Assembly: GCA_030538425.1 (NCBI GenBank)
Contig: JAUNTZ010000006.1
Coordinates: forward strand, 26,204 to 90,203
Direction of reading: 5' to 3'
Length of the DNA stretch: 64,000 nt
From: Paracoccus sp. (in: a-proteobacteria)
GTDB taxonomy: Bacteria > Pseudomonadota > Alphaproteobacteria > Rhodobacterales > Rhodobacteraceae
Shown here: one piece after another, positions 10,045 to 17,785 of the stretch
Layout: every line of letters begins with the position of its first letter
Position numbering within the stretch: the stretch's first letter is position 1
Translations under genes and position numbers: made by a program
The notes under the pieces: model-generated
Told to the model about the DNA's origin: nothing
Databases searched by the model: none
What the model saw: the letters and a program-made list of their open reading frames with translations, nothing else

Positions 10045-10727
10045 CAGGAAAGCGGCCCTTGCGCCAGCATCGCCTCGGCCAGCGGGATGCAGTCGGGACG
10101 CCCGACATCGACCCATCGGCCCGGATGGATCACGCCAAAGGCGCGGCCCTGCGCGATCAGCCCGTCCCAGAACAGGTTCAGAGAAAACACCTGTTCTTCA
10201 ATCGCTTGCAGGCTCTCGGGCTGACAGATCGAGGCCCCGGCATAGATCCACGGCCCCCTGCGGCTGATCCGCCCGGCATCGTCCATCGCGAAATCACCAC
10301 CGCCAATCCGGCCCACCGCATGATCGGGCGAGACCAGCAGAAACAGCGCATCCATCCGCGCCGGATCCCAAGCGGCTGCCAGCGTCGCCAGCGGGTTTGG
10401 CCCGGTGAACAGAACATCCGGGTTCAGCGTCATCACCGCGCCACCGCCCAGCAAGGGCAGCGCCTGACGCAGCCCGCCGCCTGTTTCCAGCAGCACCTCC
10501 TCCGCCGAGATCGCGACCTCTTGCCCGGCCAGATGATCCGCGACCATATCGCCCAGATAATGGCTGTTCACCACCACCGGCGCGCAGCCCGCCTCGCGCC
10601 CCAGATCAAGCGCGCGGTCAAGCAGGCTGCGGCCCGCGACCTCGATCAGCGGCTTGGGCCGTGTATCGGTCAGGGGCGCCATGCGCGTGCCGCGACCGGC
10701 GGCAAAGATCATCAGCGGGTGGGGCAT
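10044..10727 (-). CDS. murU: Nucleotidyltransferase, probable MurNAc-1-phosphate uridylyltransferase
   Basis: This 227-residue protein belongs to the sugar-1-phosphate nucleotidyltransferase family. The N-terminal signature is AAGRGTRMAPLT (9-20) followed by RPKPLIEV, with Lys25 in the usual position. Position directly after an AmgK-type kinase suggests MurU: AmgK phosphorylates MurNAc, and MurU makes UDP-MurNAc, a peptidoglycan recycling route known in Pseudomonas and Caulobacter that bypasses fosfomycin-sensitive MurA. The ATG at 10727 overlaps the end of tsaE-amgK by 16 bases. A GDP-mannose or glucose-1-phosphate enzyme cannot be excluded from sequence alone. Confidence 0.8.
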   Translation of the reverse strand: MPHPLMIFAAGRGTRMAPLTDTRPKPLIEVAGRSLLDRALDLGREAGCAPVVVNSHYLGDMVADHLAGQEVAISAEEVLLETGGGLRQALPLLGGGAVMTLNPDVLFTGPNPLATLAAAWDPARMDALFLLVSPDHAVGRIGGGDFAMDDAGRISRRGPWIYAGASICQPESLQAIEEQVFSLNLFWDGLIAQGRAFGVIHPGRWVDVGRPDCIPLAEAMLAQGPLS

Positions 10728-12121
10728 CGGGCGCGGAACCTTTCGATCATGGCGTCATCGGGCGCGGGCACCTGCACGACCAGTTCGCGCAGGGCGGCAA
10801 GCCTCGGATGGGCGGTTTCGCGCAGGATATGCGCCCAGACGCGCGGCATAAAGTCCAGATAGCGCGGCTTGCCATCCTGGACGCAAAGCCGCGCGAAAAT
10901 CCCCATGATCCGCAGATTCCGCGCCGCACCCAGCAGCGCATAGGCCGCGCCGAAACGGTCTGGATCGGCGCCGCTTGCGTCAAGATAGCGGGCGATGGCA
11001 GCGGCCTCGGTTTCCGTGTCCACATCGCGGCGCGCGTCGTGCAACAGGGAAACCAGATCATAGGCCGGATGGGTCGCGACGGCATCCTGATAATCCAGCA
11101 ATCCCAAGCGGTTATCAGGGGTCAGCACGATATTCTCAGCGTGGAAATCACGCAGCGAGACCACGGGCGCGACGTCGCCGCAAAGCTGGTCATAGAGCGC
11201 GCGGACGACCGGGCCTACTTGCGCTGCCGCTGCCTGACCGCCCACCTCAGCCGCGTAATGATCCGCGAACATAGCGAGCTGCGCCTCAAACGCCGCCCCA
11301 TCCATTGGCGCGACGAAATCGGGGGGCGCGTGACGGTGCAGATCGGCCAGCAGCCCCGCGACACGGGAATAAAGCGGCGCGGCCTGCGCGGGGTCCGCAC
11401 CGACCACGCGGGCCATCAGCGCATCGCCGAAATCTTCCAGCAACATCAAGCCGCTGGCATCTTCCTGCGCCAGAATGCGCGGGGCGTGAAAGCCGCGCTC
11501 CCGCAGCCAGTCGGTCATCGCGATGAACGGCCCAAGAGAGCCTGCAGGCGCGTCCATCAGAACCGCGCTGTCGCCCGCTCGGGTCAGCCGGATGTAGGAC
11601 CGCGCCGAGGCATCGCCCGCCAAAGGCGCAAGGCCCGCATCACCCCAACCTGCCGCCGCGACGAAGGCTGCACGGGCCGCCGACCGCCACCGCGCCCCGC
11701 CGTGCAGGGTCACGCGGCGCAGGTCAGGGTTGGTGTCGGCGGCCAGATCGACCACCAAGGCATCCGGCACCGGATCAGGCAGGCGGTCGGGCCATTCGAT
11801 CAGGCAAATCTGGCTGCCGATCGCGTCAGTCAGGCCCAGTTCGTCCACCTCAGCACTGTCGCTAAGGCGGTAAAGATCGGCGTGCCAGATCTCTGCCTCA
11901 CCCGCCTCATAGGTCTGGACAAGGGTAAAGGTCGGGCTTGGCACCTCGGTCCCCTCGCCCAGATTTGCGCGGATAAAGGCGCGGGCCAGATGCGATTTGC
12001 CCGCGCCGACCGGGCCTTGCAACAAGAAGGTATCGCCCGGACGCGCAAGGCGGGACAGCGCGGCACCGATGGCCGCAAGCCCCGCCTCATCCACGCAAAG
12101 CGTCAGTAAGGCATCGGACAT
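10712..12121 (-). CDS. TsaE-AmgK fusion: tRNA t6A ATPase plus sugar kinase
   Basis: One continuous 469-residue frame joins two proteins. Residues about 1-140 are TsaE, the ATPase that drives the TsaBD cycle of tRNA threonylcarbamoyladenosine (t6A37) formation: Walker A GPVGAGKS at 36-43, SPTFTLVQTY, and IEWPDRLP. Residues about 150-469 are an aminoglycoside-phosphotransferase-fold kinase of the AmgK type, with catalytic loop SLRDFHAENIVL and metal-binding LGLLDYQDA. AmgK makes MurNAc/GlcNAc-1-phosphate for cell-wall recycling, which fits the murU-like gene that follows. Such fusions are known in Rhodobacterales. It overlaps the aldo/keto reductase gene by 19 bases. The two halves act in unrelated pathways. 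Confidence 0.9.
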   Translation of the reverse strand: MSDALLTLCVDEAGLAAIGAALSRLARPGDTFLLQGPVGAGKSHLARAFIRANLGEGTEVPSPTFTLVQTYEAGEAEIWHADLYRLSDSAEVDELGLTDAIGSQICLIEWPDRLPDPVPDALVVDLAADTNPDLRRVTLHGGARWRSAARAAFVAAAGWGDAGLAPLAGDASARSYIRLTRAGDSAVLMDAPAGSLGPFIAMTDWLRERGFHAPRILAQEDASGLMLLEDFGDALMARVVGADPAQAAPLYSRVAGLLADLHRHAPPDFVAPMDGAAFEAQLAMFADHYAAEVGGQAAAAQVGPVVRALYDQLCGDVAPVVSLRDFHAENIVLTPDNRLGLLDYQDAVATHPAYDLVSLLHDARRDVDTETEAAAIARYLDASGADPDRFGAAYALLGAARNLRIMGIFARLCVQDGKPRYLDFMPRVWAHILRETAHPRLAALRELVVQVPAPDDAMIERFRARCPTR

Positions 12122-13185
12122 TCGCGGTTCAGCCTGTCGATTTCCTTGCAGAGCTCAGCCGAGACCGGCTGTCCCAGCCCCTCCAGCTGATGCGCCAGTT
12201 GCGCATCGGTCGTTGCGCCCAAGATCGGCACGCATTGAAAGGGCCGGGTCAGCAGCCAGTTCAGCGACAGATGCACCAGATCGACGCCATGCGCCGCCGC
12301 CAGATCCTGCAACGCGCCGACCGCCTGCATCGCCCGTTCGGTGCGCCTGCCGCCAAGCGAGCCAACCCCGGCCTTGGCCTGTGAACCGCTGCCGCCATTG
12401 GCGATGTCCACCGCCGCGCGGCTGCCCTCAGGGATCGCGCCGCCCTGATATTTGCCGGTCAGCAGCCCCGCCGCCAAGGGGGAGTAGGCCAGCAAAGCAA
12501 AGCCCTCATTCACCGCGGCCTCGGCGAAATCCAGATCAAAGAGGCGGTAAAGCAGCGAATATTCGTTCTGCACCGAGGCGACGCGCGGCCCCACGCCACG
12601 CTCTGCCGCGTCGATCCAGCGGATCGTGCCCCAGGTGGTGTCATTCGACAGGCCAAAAGCGCGGATCTTGCCCGCATCGACCAGATCGGACAAAGCGCCC
12701 AGCACATCGTCGATATGGGCCAGCGTCTCATCGCGGTTCTGGCCCGAGGGGTCGTAATGCCAGTTCTGGCGAAACGCATAGCTGCCGCGATTGGGCCAGT
12801 GGATCTGGTAAAGGTCGATGTGATCACTCTGCAAGCGGCGCAGTGAGGCATCGACGGCCTCACGCACCGAGGCGCCCGTGACGGCGGCACCGTCACGCAC
12901 CGCGCTGCCCTTGCCCACGATCTTGGTCGCCAGCTCAACCCGGTTGCGACTGCCGGTTTTCGCCAGCCAGTTGCCGATGATGCGTTCGCTATTGCCCGCC
13001 GTTTCGGCCTTGACCGGGTTGACCGGATACATTTCCGCGCAATCCAGAAAGGTGATGCCGCGATCCAACGCGCGGTCCATCTGCGCATGGGCACAGGCCT
13101 CTGGGGTCTGGTTGCCGAAGGTCATGGTGCCAAGGCAGATCTCACTGACCTCGATGCCGTCGCGGCCAAGGTTTACCCGTTTCAT
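12103..13185 (-). CDS. Aldo/keto reductase
   Basis: This is a 360-residue NADPH-dependent aldo/keto reductase with a TIM-barrel fold, most like the E. coli Tas/YajO type. The catalytic tetrad is visible: Asp48 (TFLDCAE), Tyr53, Lys88 (LATKIVG) and His129 (YQIHWPN). The C-terminal NADP-binding segment includes PILGATTDAQL. It starts at ATG 13185 with a GGAGAG ribosome site and is the first gene of a tightly overlapping run leading through tsaE-amgK, murU, addB and addA. The substrate cannot be deduced; Tas homologues have been linked to tyrosine/prephenate bypass but no direct role is shown here. Confidence 0.9.
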   Translation of the reverse strand: MKRVNLGRDGIEVSEICLGTMTFGNQTPEACAHAQMDRALDRGITFLDCAEMYPVNPVKAETAGNSERIIGNWLAKTGSRNRVELATKIVGKGSAVRDGAAVTGASVREAVDASLRRLQSDHIDLYQIHWPNRGSYAFRQNWHYDPSGQNRDETLAHIDDVLGALSDLVDAGKIRAFGLSNDTTWGTIRWIDAAERGVGPRVASVQNEYSLLYRLFDLDFAEAAVNEGFALLAYSPLAAGLLTGKYQGGAIPEGSRAAVDIANGGSGSQAKAGVGSLGGRRTERAMQAVGALQDLAAAHGVDLVHLSLNWLLTRPFQCVPILGATTDAQLAHQLEGLGQPVSAELCKEIDRLNRECPMPY

Positions 13186-13256
13186 CGCGCTCTCCGTGGT
13201 TGGTTGGGTGGAAACTACAGGGGCGGGCGGGCGATGAAAACCCTAATGCGAAAACC

Positions 13257-15047
13257 CTAATGCCGCGCGCCCTCGCGCGGGGTCGAGGTCAGGACCACAT
13301 CGCGCGGCGCACCTTCGGGCGGGCTGCGCGCGTCGTCGATGGCAAAGGCAAGGCGCAGCACATATTCGCTGTCGGTCGCGCTGATCTCGGCCTCGCCGTC
13401 AAGCTGCATGGCGAAGGCCTCGATCAGCTGGCTGCCAAGGCCGGTGCCCTCCAGCCGGTTCTCAGTCGCCCCCATCGAGTTGGCGATACAGATCTCGGCG
13501 CGCCCCTGTTCACGCTTGAGCGTGACCTTGACCCAGGGCGCCTCCGCGCCTTCGGGGATGCCCGCATATTTCACCGCATTGGTCACAGCCTCGGTCGTCA
13601 GAAGCGTCAGCGGCACCGCCTGATCGGGCATCAGGGTCAGCGGGTCAAGTTGGGTTTCGACCCTCAGACCGGCACCCGGACCCACGGCGGCATTCACCAT
13701 GCGGTCGATGATGTCCGCGATCAGCCGGTCAGCCTCAACCGTGTCCAGCCGCTCGGCCTGATAGAGATTGCGGTAAATCGTCGCCAGCGAGGACACCCGG
13801 TCCTGAACCGAGCGCAGCACGCGTTTCGCGTCCTCATCCTCAATCACTCGGCTTTGCATATTGATGATCGAGGCGATCAGTTGCAGGTTGTTCTTGACCC
13901 GGTGATGGACCTCTTTCAGCAGCACGTTCTTTTCGTCCAGCGCCTCTTCCAGCGCGATTTCGTCACGGCTGAGGATGCGGGCCATGTTCTTGAAGGTGCG
14001 CGAGACGTCCTCGATCTCAGCGGGGGCGTTTTCGATCACGCGCGGCATGACGGAACGGTCACCCACGGCAAAGCGGCGCATCTGGCCGCGCAATTCGCGG
14101 ATATGGCGCAGAACAAGGCGATACACCGCGAAATAGGCGACGCCCAGCGACACCGCCCAGAGCGTGATAGGAAACACAATCGCGGTCAGCTTGGTCAGCC
14201 GGTAGCCCTGAACGCCGATGGTTTCGGGCCGCCAGCTGCCAAGCGCATAGACCAGCCCCGGCACCACCGAGACGATGGCAAAGACTCGTTCCTCGCCCTC
14301 ATTCGAGGTATCGGAAAAGGTCGCTTCGGGGCGTCCGGCCAGGCTTTGCAGCGTCTCACCGCGCGGCAAAAGCTGGCCGTAATCGGCGCCGATCAACGCA
14401 TCATCGGCAGAGATAAGATCACCGCTATAGTTGAAGGTCACGATCCGCGCATCGTCGCGGCTTTCGTTGAAGGAATGGGTCGAACGCAACAGCTCATGGC
14501 TGACCGCCACGATGATAAAGCCCAGCAATTCGCGGTCGCGATAGAGGGGCTGCGAGACGGTCACGACCCGCTTGCCCGAGACCACGCCAACCTCAACCGG
14601 CAGGATCTGGGTTGAGGGGTTCTGCACGAACCTCTCATAGGCGATGGACTGGCTGAAATCGACGGTGACGCCCGGCCCTTCCGAGGTGCAGGTGCTGATC
14701 CCGTTCATCTGCACAAAGCTGGCCGAGGCATAGGTCGCGCTGCGGTCCACAAAATCGCTCATGATACGGGCGCAGGTGCCGTCATCGTCCAGCGTGGGCA
14801 GAACCGCAGGCCCCAACGCATCCGCCGTCCCAAGCGCGCCCTGCAAAAGCGCGCGTTCGCCCGCCGCCGCAGCCGAGGTCCGGCCCACAATCGCGATCTC
14901 GGCGGCGCGTTCGGCCTCACCGGAGAGGTGCATCGTCTGGATCAGCGAGATCAGGCCGATCGGCAGAATCGCGATCGACAGGAACATCGCCAGCTTGAAA
15001 CCAAGCCCGCGCGTGAATTGCAGATGCTCGGCCAGACGTTCTTGCAC
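13257..15047 (-). CDS. HisKA_2 sensor kinase of the general stress response (PhyK-like)
   Basis: This 596-residue membrane histidine kinase has a transmembrane helix at about 18-38, a periplasmic sensor domain of about 245 residues, a second helix at about 286-308, a HAMP-like linker, a HisKA_2 domain with phospho-acceptor His381 in VHHRVKNNLQ, and an HATPase domain (N box TEAVTNAVKYAG). The HisKA_2/HWE class is the type that phosphorylates PhyR. It begins 4 bases after the ecfG stop with a GTG at 15045-15047 and no strong ribosome site, so translational coupling is likely. Its location in nepR-ecfG-kinase makes it the probable input kinase. The signal sensed is unknown. Confidence 0.88.
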   Translation of the reverse strand: MQERLAEHLQFTRGLGFKLAMFLSIAILPIGLISLIQTMHLSGEAERAAEIAIVGRTSAAAAGERALLQGALGTADALGPAVLPTLDDDGTCARIMSDFVDRSATYASASFVQMNGISTCTSEGPGVTVDFSQSIAYERFVQNPSTQILPVEVGVVSGKRVVTVSQPLYRDRELLGFIIVAVSHELLRSTHSFNESRDDARIVTFNYSGDLISADDALIGADYGQLLPRGETLQSLAGRPEATFSDTSNEGEERVFAIVSVVPGLVYALGSWRPETIGVQGYRLTKLTAIVFPITLWAVSLGVAYFAVYRLVLRHIRELRGQMRRFAVGDRSVMPRVIENAPAEIEDVSRTFKNMARILSRDEIALEEALDEKNVLLKEVHHRVKNNLQLIASIINMQSRVIEDEDAKRVLRSVQDRVSSLATIYRNLYQAERLDTVEADRLIADIIDRMVNAAVGPGAGLRVETQLDPLTLMPDQAVPLTLLTTEAVTNAVKYAGIPEGAEAPWVKVTLKREQGRAEICIANSMGATENRLEGTGLGSQLIEAFAMQLDGEAEISATDSEYVLRLAFAIDDARSPPEGAPRDVVLTSTPREGARH

Positions 15048-15051
15048 GGGG

Positions 15052-15636
15052 CTACCGGACCACGGGGGAATTATTGCTCATCGCGGCCAGAGTGGCGCTG
15101 TCGGTCATGTCCAGCTCTTCGCCATCCTCAAGATGCAGCAGCTCAGCCAGACGCTTGCGCCCCCGGTTCGCCCGCGACTTGACGGTGCCGACGGCAACGC
15201 CGGTCATGTTCGCGGCCTCTTCATAGGAAAAGCCCGATGCGCCGACCAGGATCAGCGCCTCACGCTGTTCATCGGGCAGCTGTTCGAAGGCGGCGCGAAA
15301 ATCGTTCATCGCAAGGCGCCCGTCATGTTCGGGCCGGGTCGCCTGCCGCGCGGCATAAACGCCGTCGCTGTCCGAGACCTCACGCTTGGTCTTGCGGCGG
15401 GCGGAATAAAAGGTGTTGCGCAGAATGGTGAACAGCCATGCCCGCAAATTGGTGCCGATGGTGAACTTGTCGATATTGGTCCATGCCTTGACGATGGTAT
15501 CCTGCACCAGATCATCCGCCGACGACCCCTCACGGGTCAGCGACAGCGCAAAGGCGCGCAAAGCGGGCAGGTGATCGACGATCTCGTCGCGCGGATCGGC
15601 ATGGCCAGATTTCGACCTGGCGGTGGAGGATGTCAT
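15052..15636 (-). CDS. ecfG: General stress response ECF sigma factor EcfG
   Basis: This 194-residue sigma factor has region 2 at about 25-90 (SADDLVQDTIVKAW, NLRAWLFTILRN) and region 4 at about 125-175 (LPDEQREALILVGASGFSYEE, VAVGTVKSRANRGRKRL). These are the EcfG/ECF15 features. EcfG directs the alphaproteobacterial general stress regulon and is held inactive by NepR until phosphorylated PhyR removes NepR. The frame is open to 15720, but that extension would cover nepR. The ATG at 15634-15636, 4 bases past the nepR stop and with an AGGA-like site, is the coupled start. Confidence 0.95.
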   Translation of the reverse strand: MTSSTARSKSGHADPRDEIVDHLPALRAFALSLTREGSSADDLVQDTIVKAWTNIDKFTIGTNLRAWLFTILRNTFYSARRKTKREVSDSDGVYAARQATRPEHDGRLAMNDFRAAFEQLPDEQREALILVGASGFSYEEAANMTGVAVGTVKSRANRGRKRLAELLHLEDGEELDMTDSATLAAMSNNSPVVR

Positions 15637-15640
15637 GCCG

Positions 15641-15787
15641 TTATTCCTGTTCGCGGAGTTTTTGCAACAATTCGAGGAACCTGTCAGGGACGTCCTGTTC
15701 GGTCTCACGCTGATAGACACGACGCAGATTCTCGTCGATTTGCTTTTCCAGCGACGCCTGCCTGCGCGCCTCGCGTTTGTTGTTCAT
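15641..15787 (-). CDS. nepR: Anti-sigma factor NepR
   Basis: This 48-residue protein shows the NepR core: IDENLRRVYQ, then EQDVPDRFLELLQKLREQE. NepR binds EcfG under non-stress conditions and is titrated by phosphorylated PhyR, which mimics a sigma factor. The start is ATG 15785-15787; a longer open frame reaching 15895 would run through the promoter and into phyR on the other strand. The adjacent ecfG and divergent phyR confirm identity. The NepR N-terminus is short (about 14 residues before the first core helix), and nothing follows the second helix. Confidence 0.93.
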   Translation of the reverse strand: MNNKREARRQASLEKQIDENLRRVYQRETEQDVPDRFLELLQKLREQE

Positions 15788-15829
15788 TGTTATGTTGTCC
15801 GGTCCGAGCTTCTTGTGCACAAATCTTAC

Positions 15830-15854
15830 AACAGATAGACCGGAACAAAGTTCC
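15830..15854 (-). promoter_or_regulatory. EcfG-dependent promoter of nepR-ecfG
   Basis: On the minus strand GGAAC (15854-15850) is followed by 16 bases and TGTT (15833-15830). The EcfG consensus is GGAAC-N16/17-CGTT, so three of four -10 bases match. The predicted start near 15823 leaves a leader of about 36 bases before nepR, which implies autoregulation. The -35 box is half of a palindrome, GGAAC-AAA-GTTCC (15842-15854). The plus-strand half has no CGTT at 16-17 bases, so phyR would need another promoter. Confidence 0.65.
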
Positions 15855-15881
15855 ATGTGAACCACTGATTTCGAGGACGTC

Positions 15882-16685
15882 ATGACCGCCACCAACCTTG
15901 CCCAATCCGTCGGGCGCGAATTGCCCTTTCTGCGTCGCTATGCGCGCGCCCTGACCGGCAGCCAGAGCGCCGGCGACAATTACGCCGCCGCCACGCTTGA
16001 GGCGATCCTGGCCGACCGCTCGATGATTGAGGGCGACGATATCCGCATCGCGCTGTTCCGGGCTTTTCATGCGATCTGGTCCAGTTCGGGCCAGCCGGTG
16101 GCGGATGCCGATGGCGGCACGCGGGGTGCTGCGGCACAGGCGCATATGGCGCGGCTGACGCCCAATTCGCGTGAGGCGCTGTTGCTGCGCACGATTGAGG
16201 AAATGCGTTACGACCAGATTGCGCAGATCATGGGCGTTGACCAGGCTGAGGCTGAGGAACTTGTCCGCATCGCCCTGACCGAGATGGGCAGTGCCATTCG
16301 CGGCAAGGTGATGGTGATCGAGGATGAGACGATCATCGCCATGGATCTCAAGGGTATCGTGCAGGCGATGGGCCATGACGTGACCGGCATCGCCCGCACC
16401 CATAGCGCGGCGGTCAAGCTGGCGGGCGAAAAGCGGCCCGACCTCATTCTGGCCGATATTCAGCTGGCTGACGGTTCGTCCGGCATCGACGCGGTGAACG
16501 AATTGCTGGCCGATATGGGCGATATTCCGGTGATCTTCATCACCGCCTTCCCGGAACGGCTGCTGACCGGCGACCGCCCCGAACCGGCCTTCCTGATCTC
16601 AAAACCCTATTCCGAGGAACAGGTCAGCTCGGCGGTGTCGCAGGCGATGTTCTTTGCCTCGACCGAAGGGCTGGGCGCGGCCTGA
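15882..16685 (+). CDS. phyR: Anti-anti-sigma response regulator PhyR
   Basis: PhyR releases EcfG from NepR. The 267-residue protein has the diagnostic architecture: an N-terminal sigma-like domain at about 1-135 (LPFLRRYARALTGSQSAGD; LTPNSREALLLRTIEEMRY) and a C-terminal receiver domain at about 142-262. The phospho-acceptor is Asp192 (LILADIQLADG), acidic residues are in VIEDE (145-149), and the conserved Lys is in LISKPYS. It is divergent from nepR-ecfG across 94 bases. The ribosome site before the ATG (GAGGA) is moderate. Phosphorylation by the neighbouring HisKA_2 kinase is inferred. Confidence 0.96.
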   Translation: MTATNLAQSVGRELPFLRRYARALTGSQSAGDNYAAATLEAILADRSMIEGDDIRIALFRAFHAIWSSSGQPVADADGGTRGAAAQAHMARLTPNSREALLLRTIEEMRYDQIAQIMGVDQAEAEELVRIALTEMGSAIRGKVMVIEDETIIAMDLKGIVQAMGHDVTGIARTHSAAVKLAGEKRPDLILADIQLADGSSGIDAVNELLADMGDIPVIFITAFPERLLTGDRPEPAFLISKPYSEEQVSSAVSQAMFFASTEGLGAA

Positions 16686-16714
16686 GCGATACGTTCGACA
16701 TCTTTCTGATCTGC

Positions 16715-17785
16715 GTGCCGGGGCTGGAAGCGGCCCTGGCCGATGAGGCGCGCGCGGCGGGCTTTGCCGCGCCGGTGGCGGTTCCGGGCGGGGTTGAGAC
16801 GCGCGGCGGCTGGCCCGAGGTCTGGCGCGCGAACCTTGCCTTGCGCGGGGCGACGCGGGTTCTGGTCCGCATCGGCGCGTTCCGGGCGATGCATCTGGCG
16901 CAACTGGACAAGCGCGCCCGCAAGTTTCCGTGGCGCGACTTCCTGCGCCCCGAACTGCCGGTCAAGGTCGAGGCGAGTTGTCGCAAATCGCGCATCTATC
17001 ACGCGGGCGCGGCGGCGCAGCGGGTTGAGCGCGCGCTGCGTGAGGAGGCCGGGCTGAGCCTGTCGGACGATGGCGCAATCACCGTCAAGCTGCGGATCGA
17101 GGACGATTTGTGCAGCATCAGCCTCGATACATCCGGCGATTCATTGCACCGGCGCGGCCATAAGGTCGCGGTGAACAAGGCGCCGATGCGTGAGACCATG
17201 GCGGCGCTGTTCCTGCGCGAATGTGGTTACGGCGCGAATATGCCGGTGCTGGACCCGATGTGCGGCTCAGGCACATTCGTGATTGAGGCGGCTGAGATGG
17301 CGGCGGGGCTTGCGCCCGGTCGCTCGCGCCGCTTTGCGTTTGAGGATTTTGCCAGTTTCGATGCCGCCCGCTGGCAGGCGATGAAAGAGGCGGTGACGCC
17401 GCGCGCCACCGATCTGCGCTTTTACGGCAGCGACCGCGATGCGGGCGCGATCCGCATGAGCCAGCAGAATGCCGAACGCGCGGGCATCGCGGATCTGTGC
17501 CATTTCGCGACCCATCCCATCAGCGAACTGCAACGCCCCGAAGGTCCGCCCGGTCTGGTCATCGCCAACCCGCCTTATGGTGGCCGGATCGGCAACAAGA
17601 ACCTGCTTTACGGGCTTTATGCCGCGATGGGTGAGGTGTTAAGGTCGCGCTTTGCCGGCTGGCGGGTGGGGATCGTCACCACCGAGGGCGGGCTGGCCCG
17701 CGCGATGGGACTGCCCTTTGCCGAGCCGGGGCCGTTTGTGGCCCATGGCGGGCTGAAGGTGCGGCTCTATCAAGCGGCGCTTTGA
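16715..17785 (+). CDS. THUMP-domain class I RNA methyltransferase (RlmL-type)
   Basis: This protein of at least 356 residues has an N-terminal ferredoxin-like/THUMP RNA-binding part (LRGATRVLVRIG, VKVEASCRKSR, HRRGHK) and a C-terminal Rossmann methyltransferase domain with SAM motif DPMCGSGTF and catalytic NPPYGGRIGN. This is the COG0116 layout of RlmL/YpsC, which methylates N2 of guanine in 23S rRNA. The GTG at 16715 begins inside the conserved PGLE segment. The frame is open further upstream (SDTFDIFLIC) without ATG, GTG or TTG back to phyR. A CTG at 16682 overlaps the phyR stop and may be the true start. It converges with the next gene, overlapping it by 16 bases. Confidence 0.88.
   Translation: MPGLEAALADEARAAGFAAPVAVPGGVETRGGWPEVWRANLALRGATRVLVRIGAFRAMHLAQLDKRARKFPWRDFLRPELPVKVEASCRKSRIYHAGAAAQRVERALREEAGLSLSDDGAITVKLRIEDDLCSISLDTSGDSLHRRGHKVAVNKAPMRETMAALFLRECGYGANMPVLDPMCGSGTFVIEAAEMAAGLAPGRSRRFAFEDFASFDAARWQAMKEAVTPRATDLRFYGSDRDAGAIRMSQQNAERAGIADLCHFATHPISELQRPEGPPGLVIANPPYGGRIGNKNLLYGLYAAMGEVLRSRFAGWRVGIVTTEGGLARAMGLPFAEPGPFVAHGGLKVRLYQAAL

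Noticed and set aside
9417-10862. 481-codon plus-strand frame across addB and murU
   Set aside because: Crosses the boundaries of two well supported minus-strand genes and has low-complexity composition.
15842-15870. Plus-strand EcfG promoter for phyR
   Set aside because: GGAAC is present at 15842 but no CGTT-like element follows at 16-17 bases.
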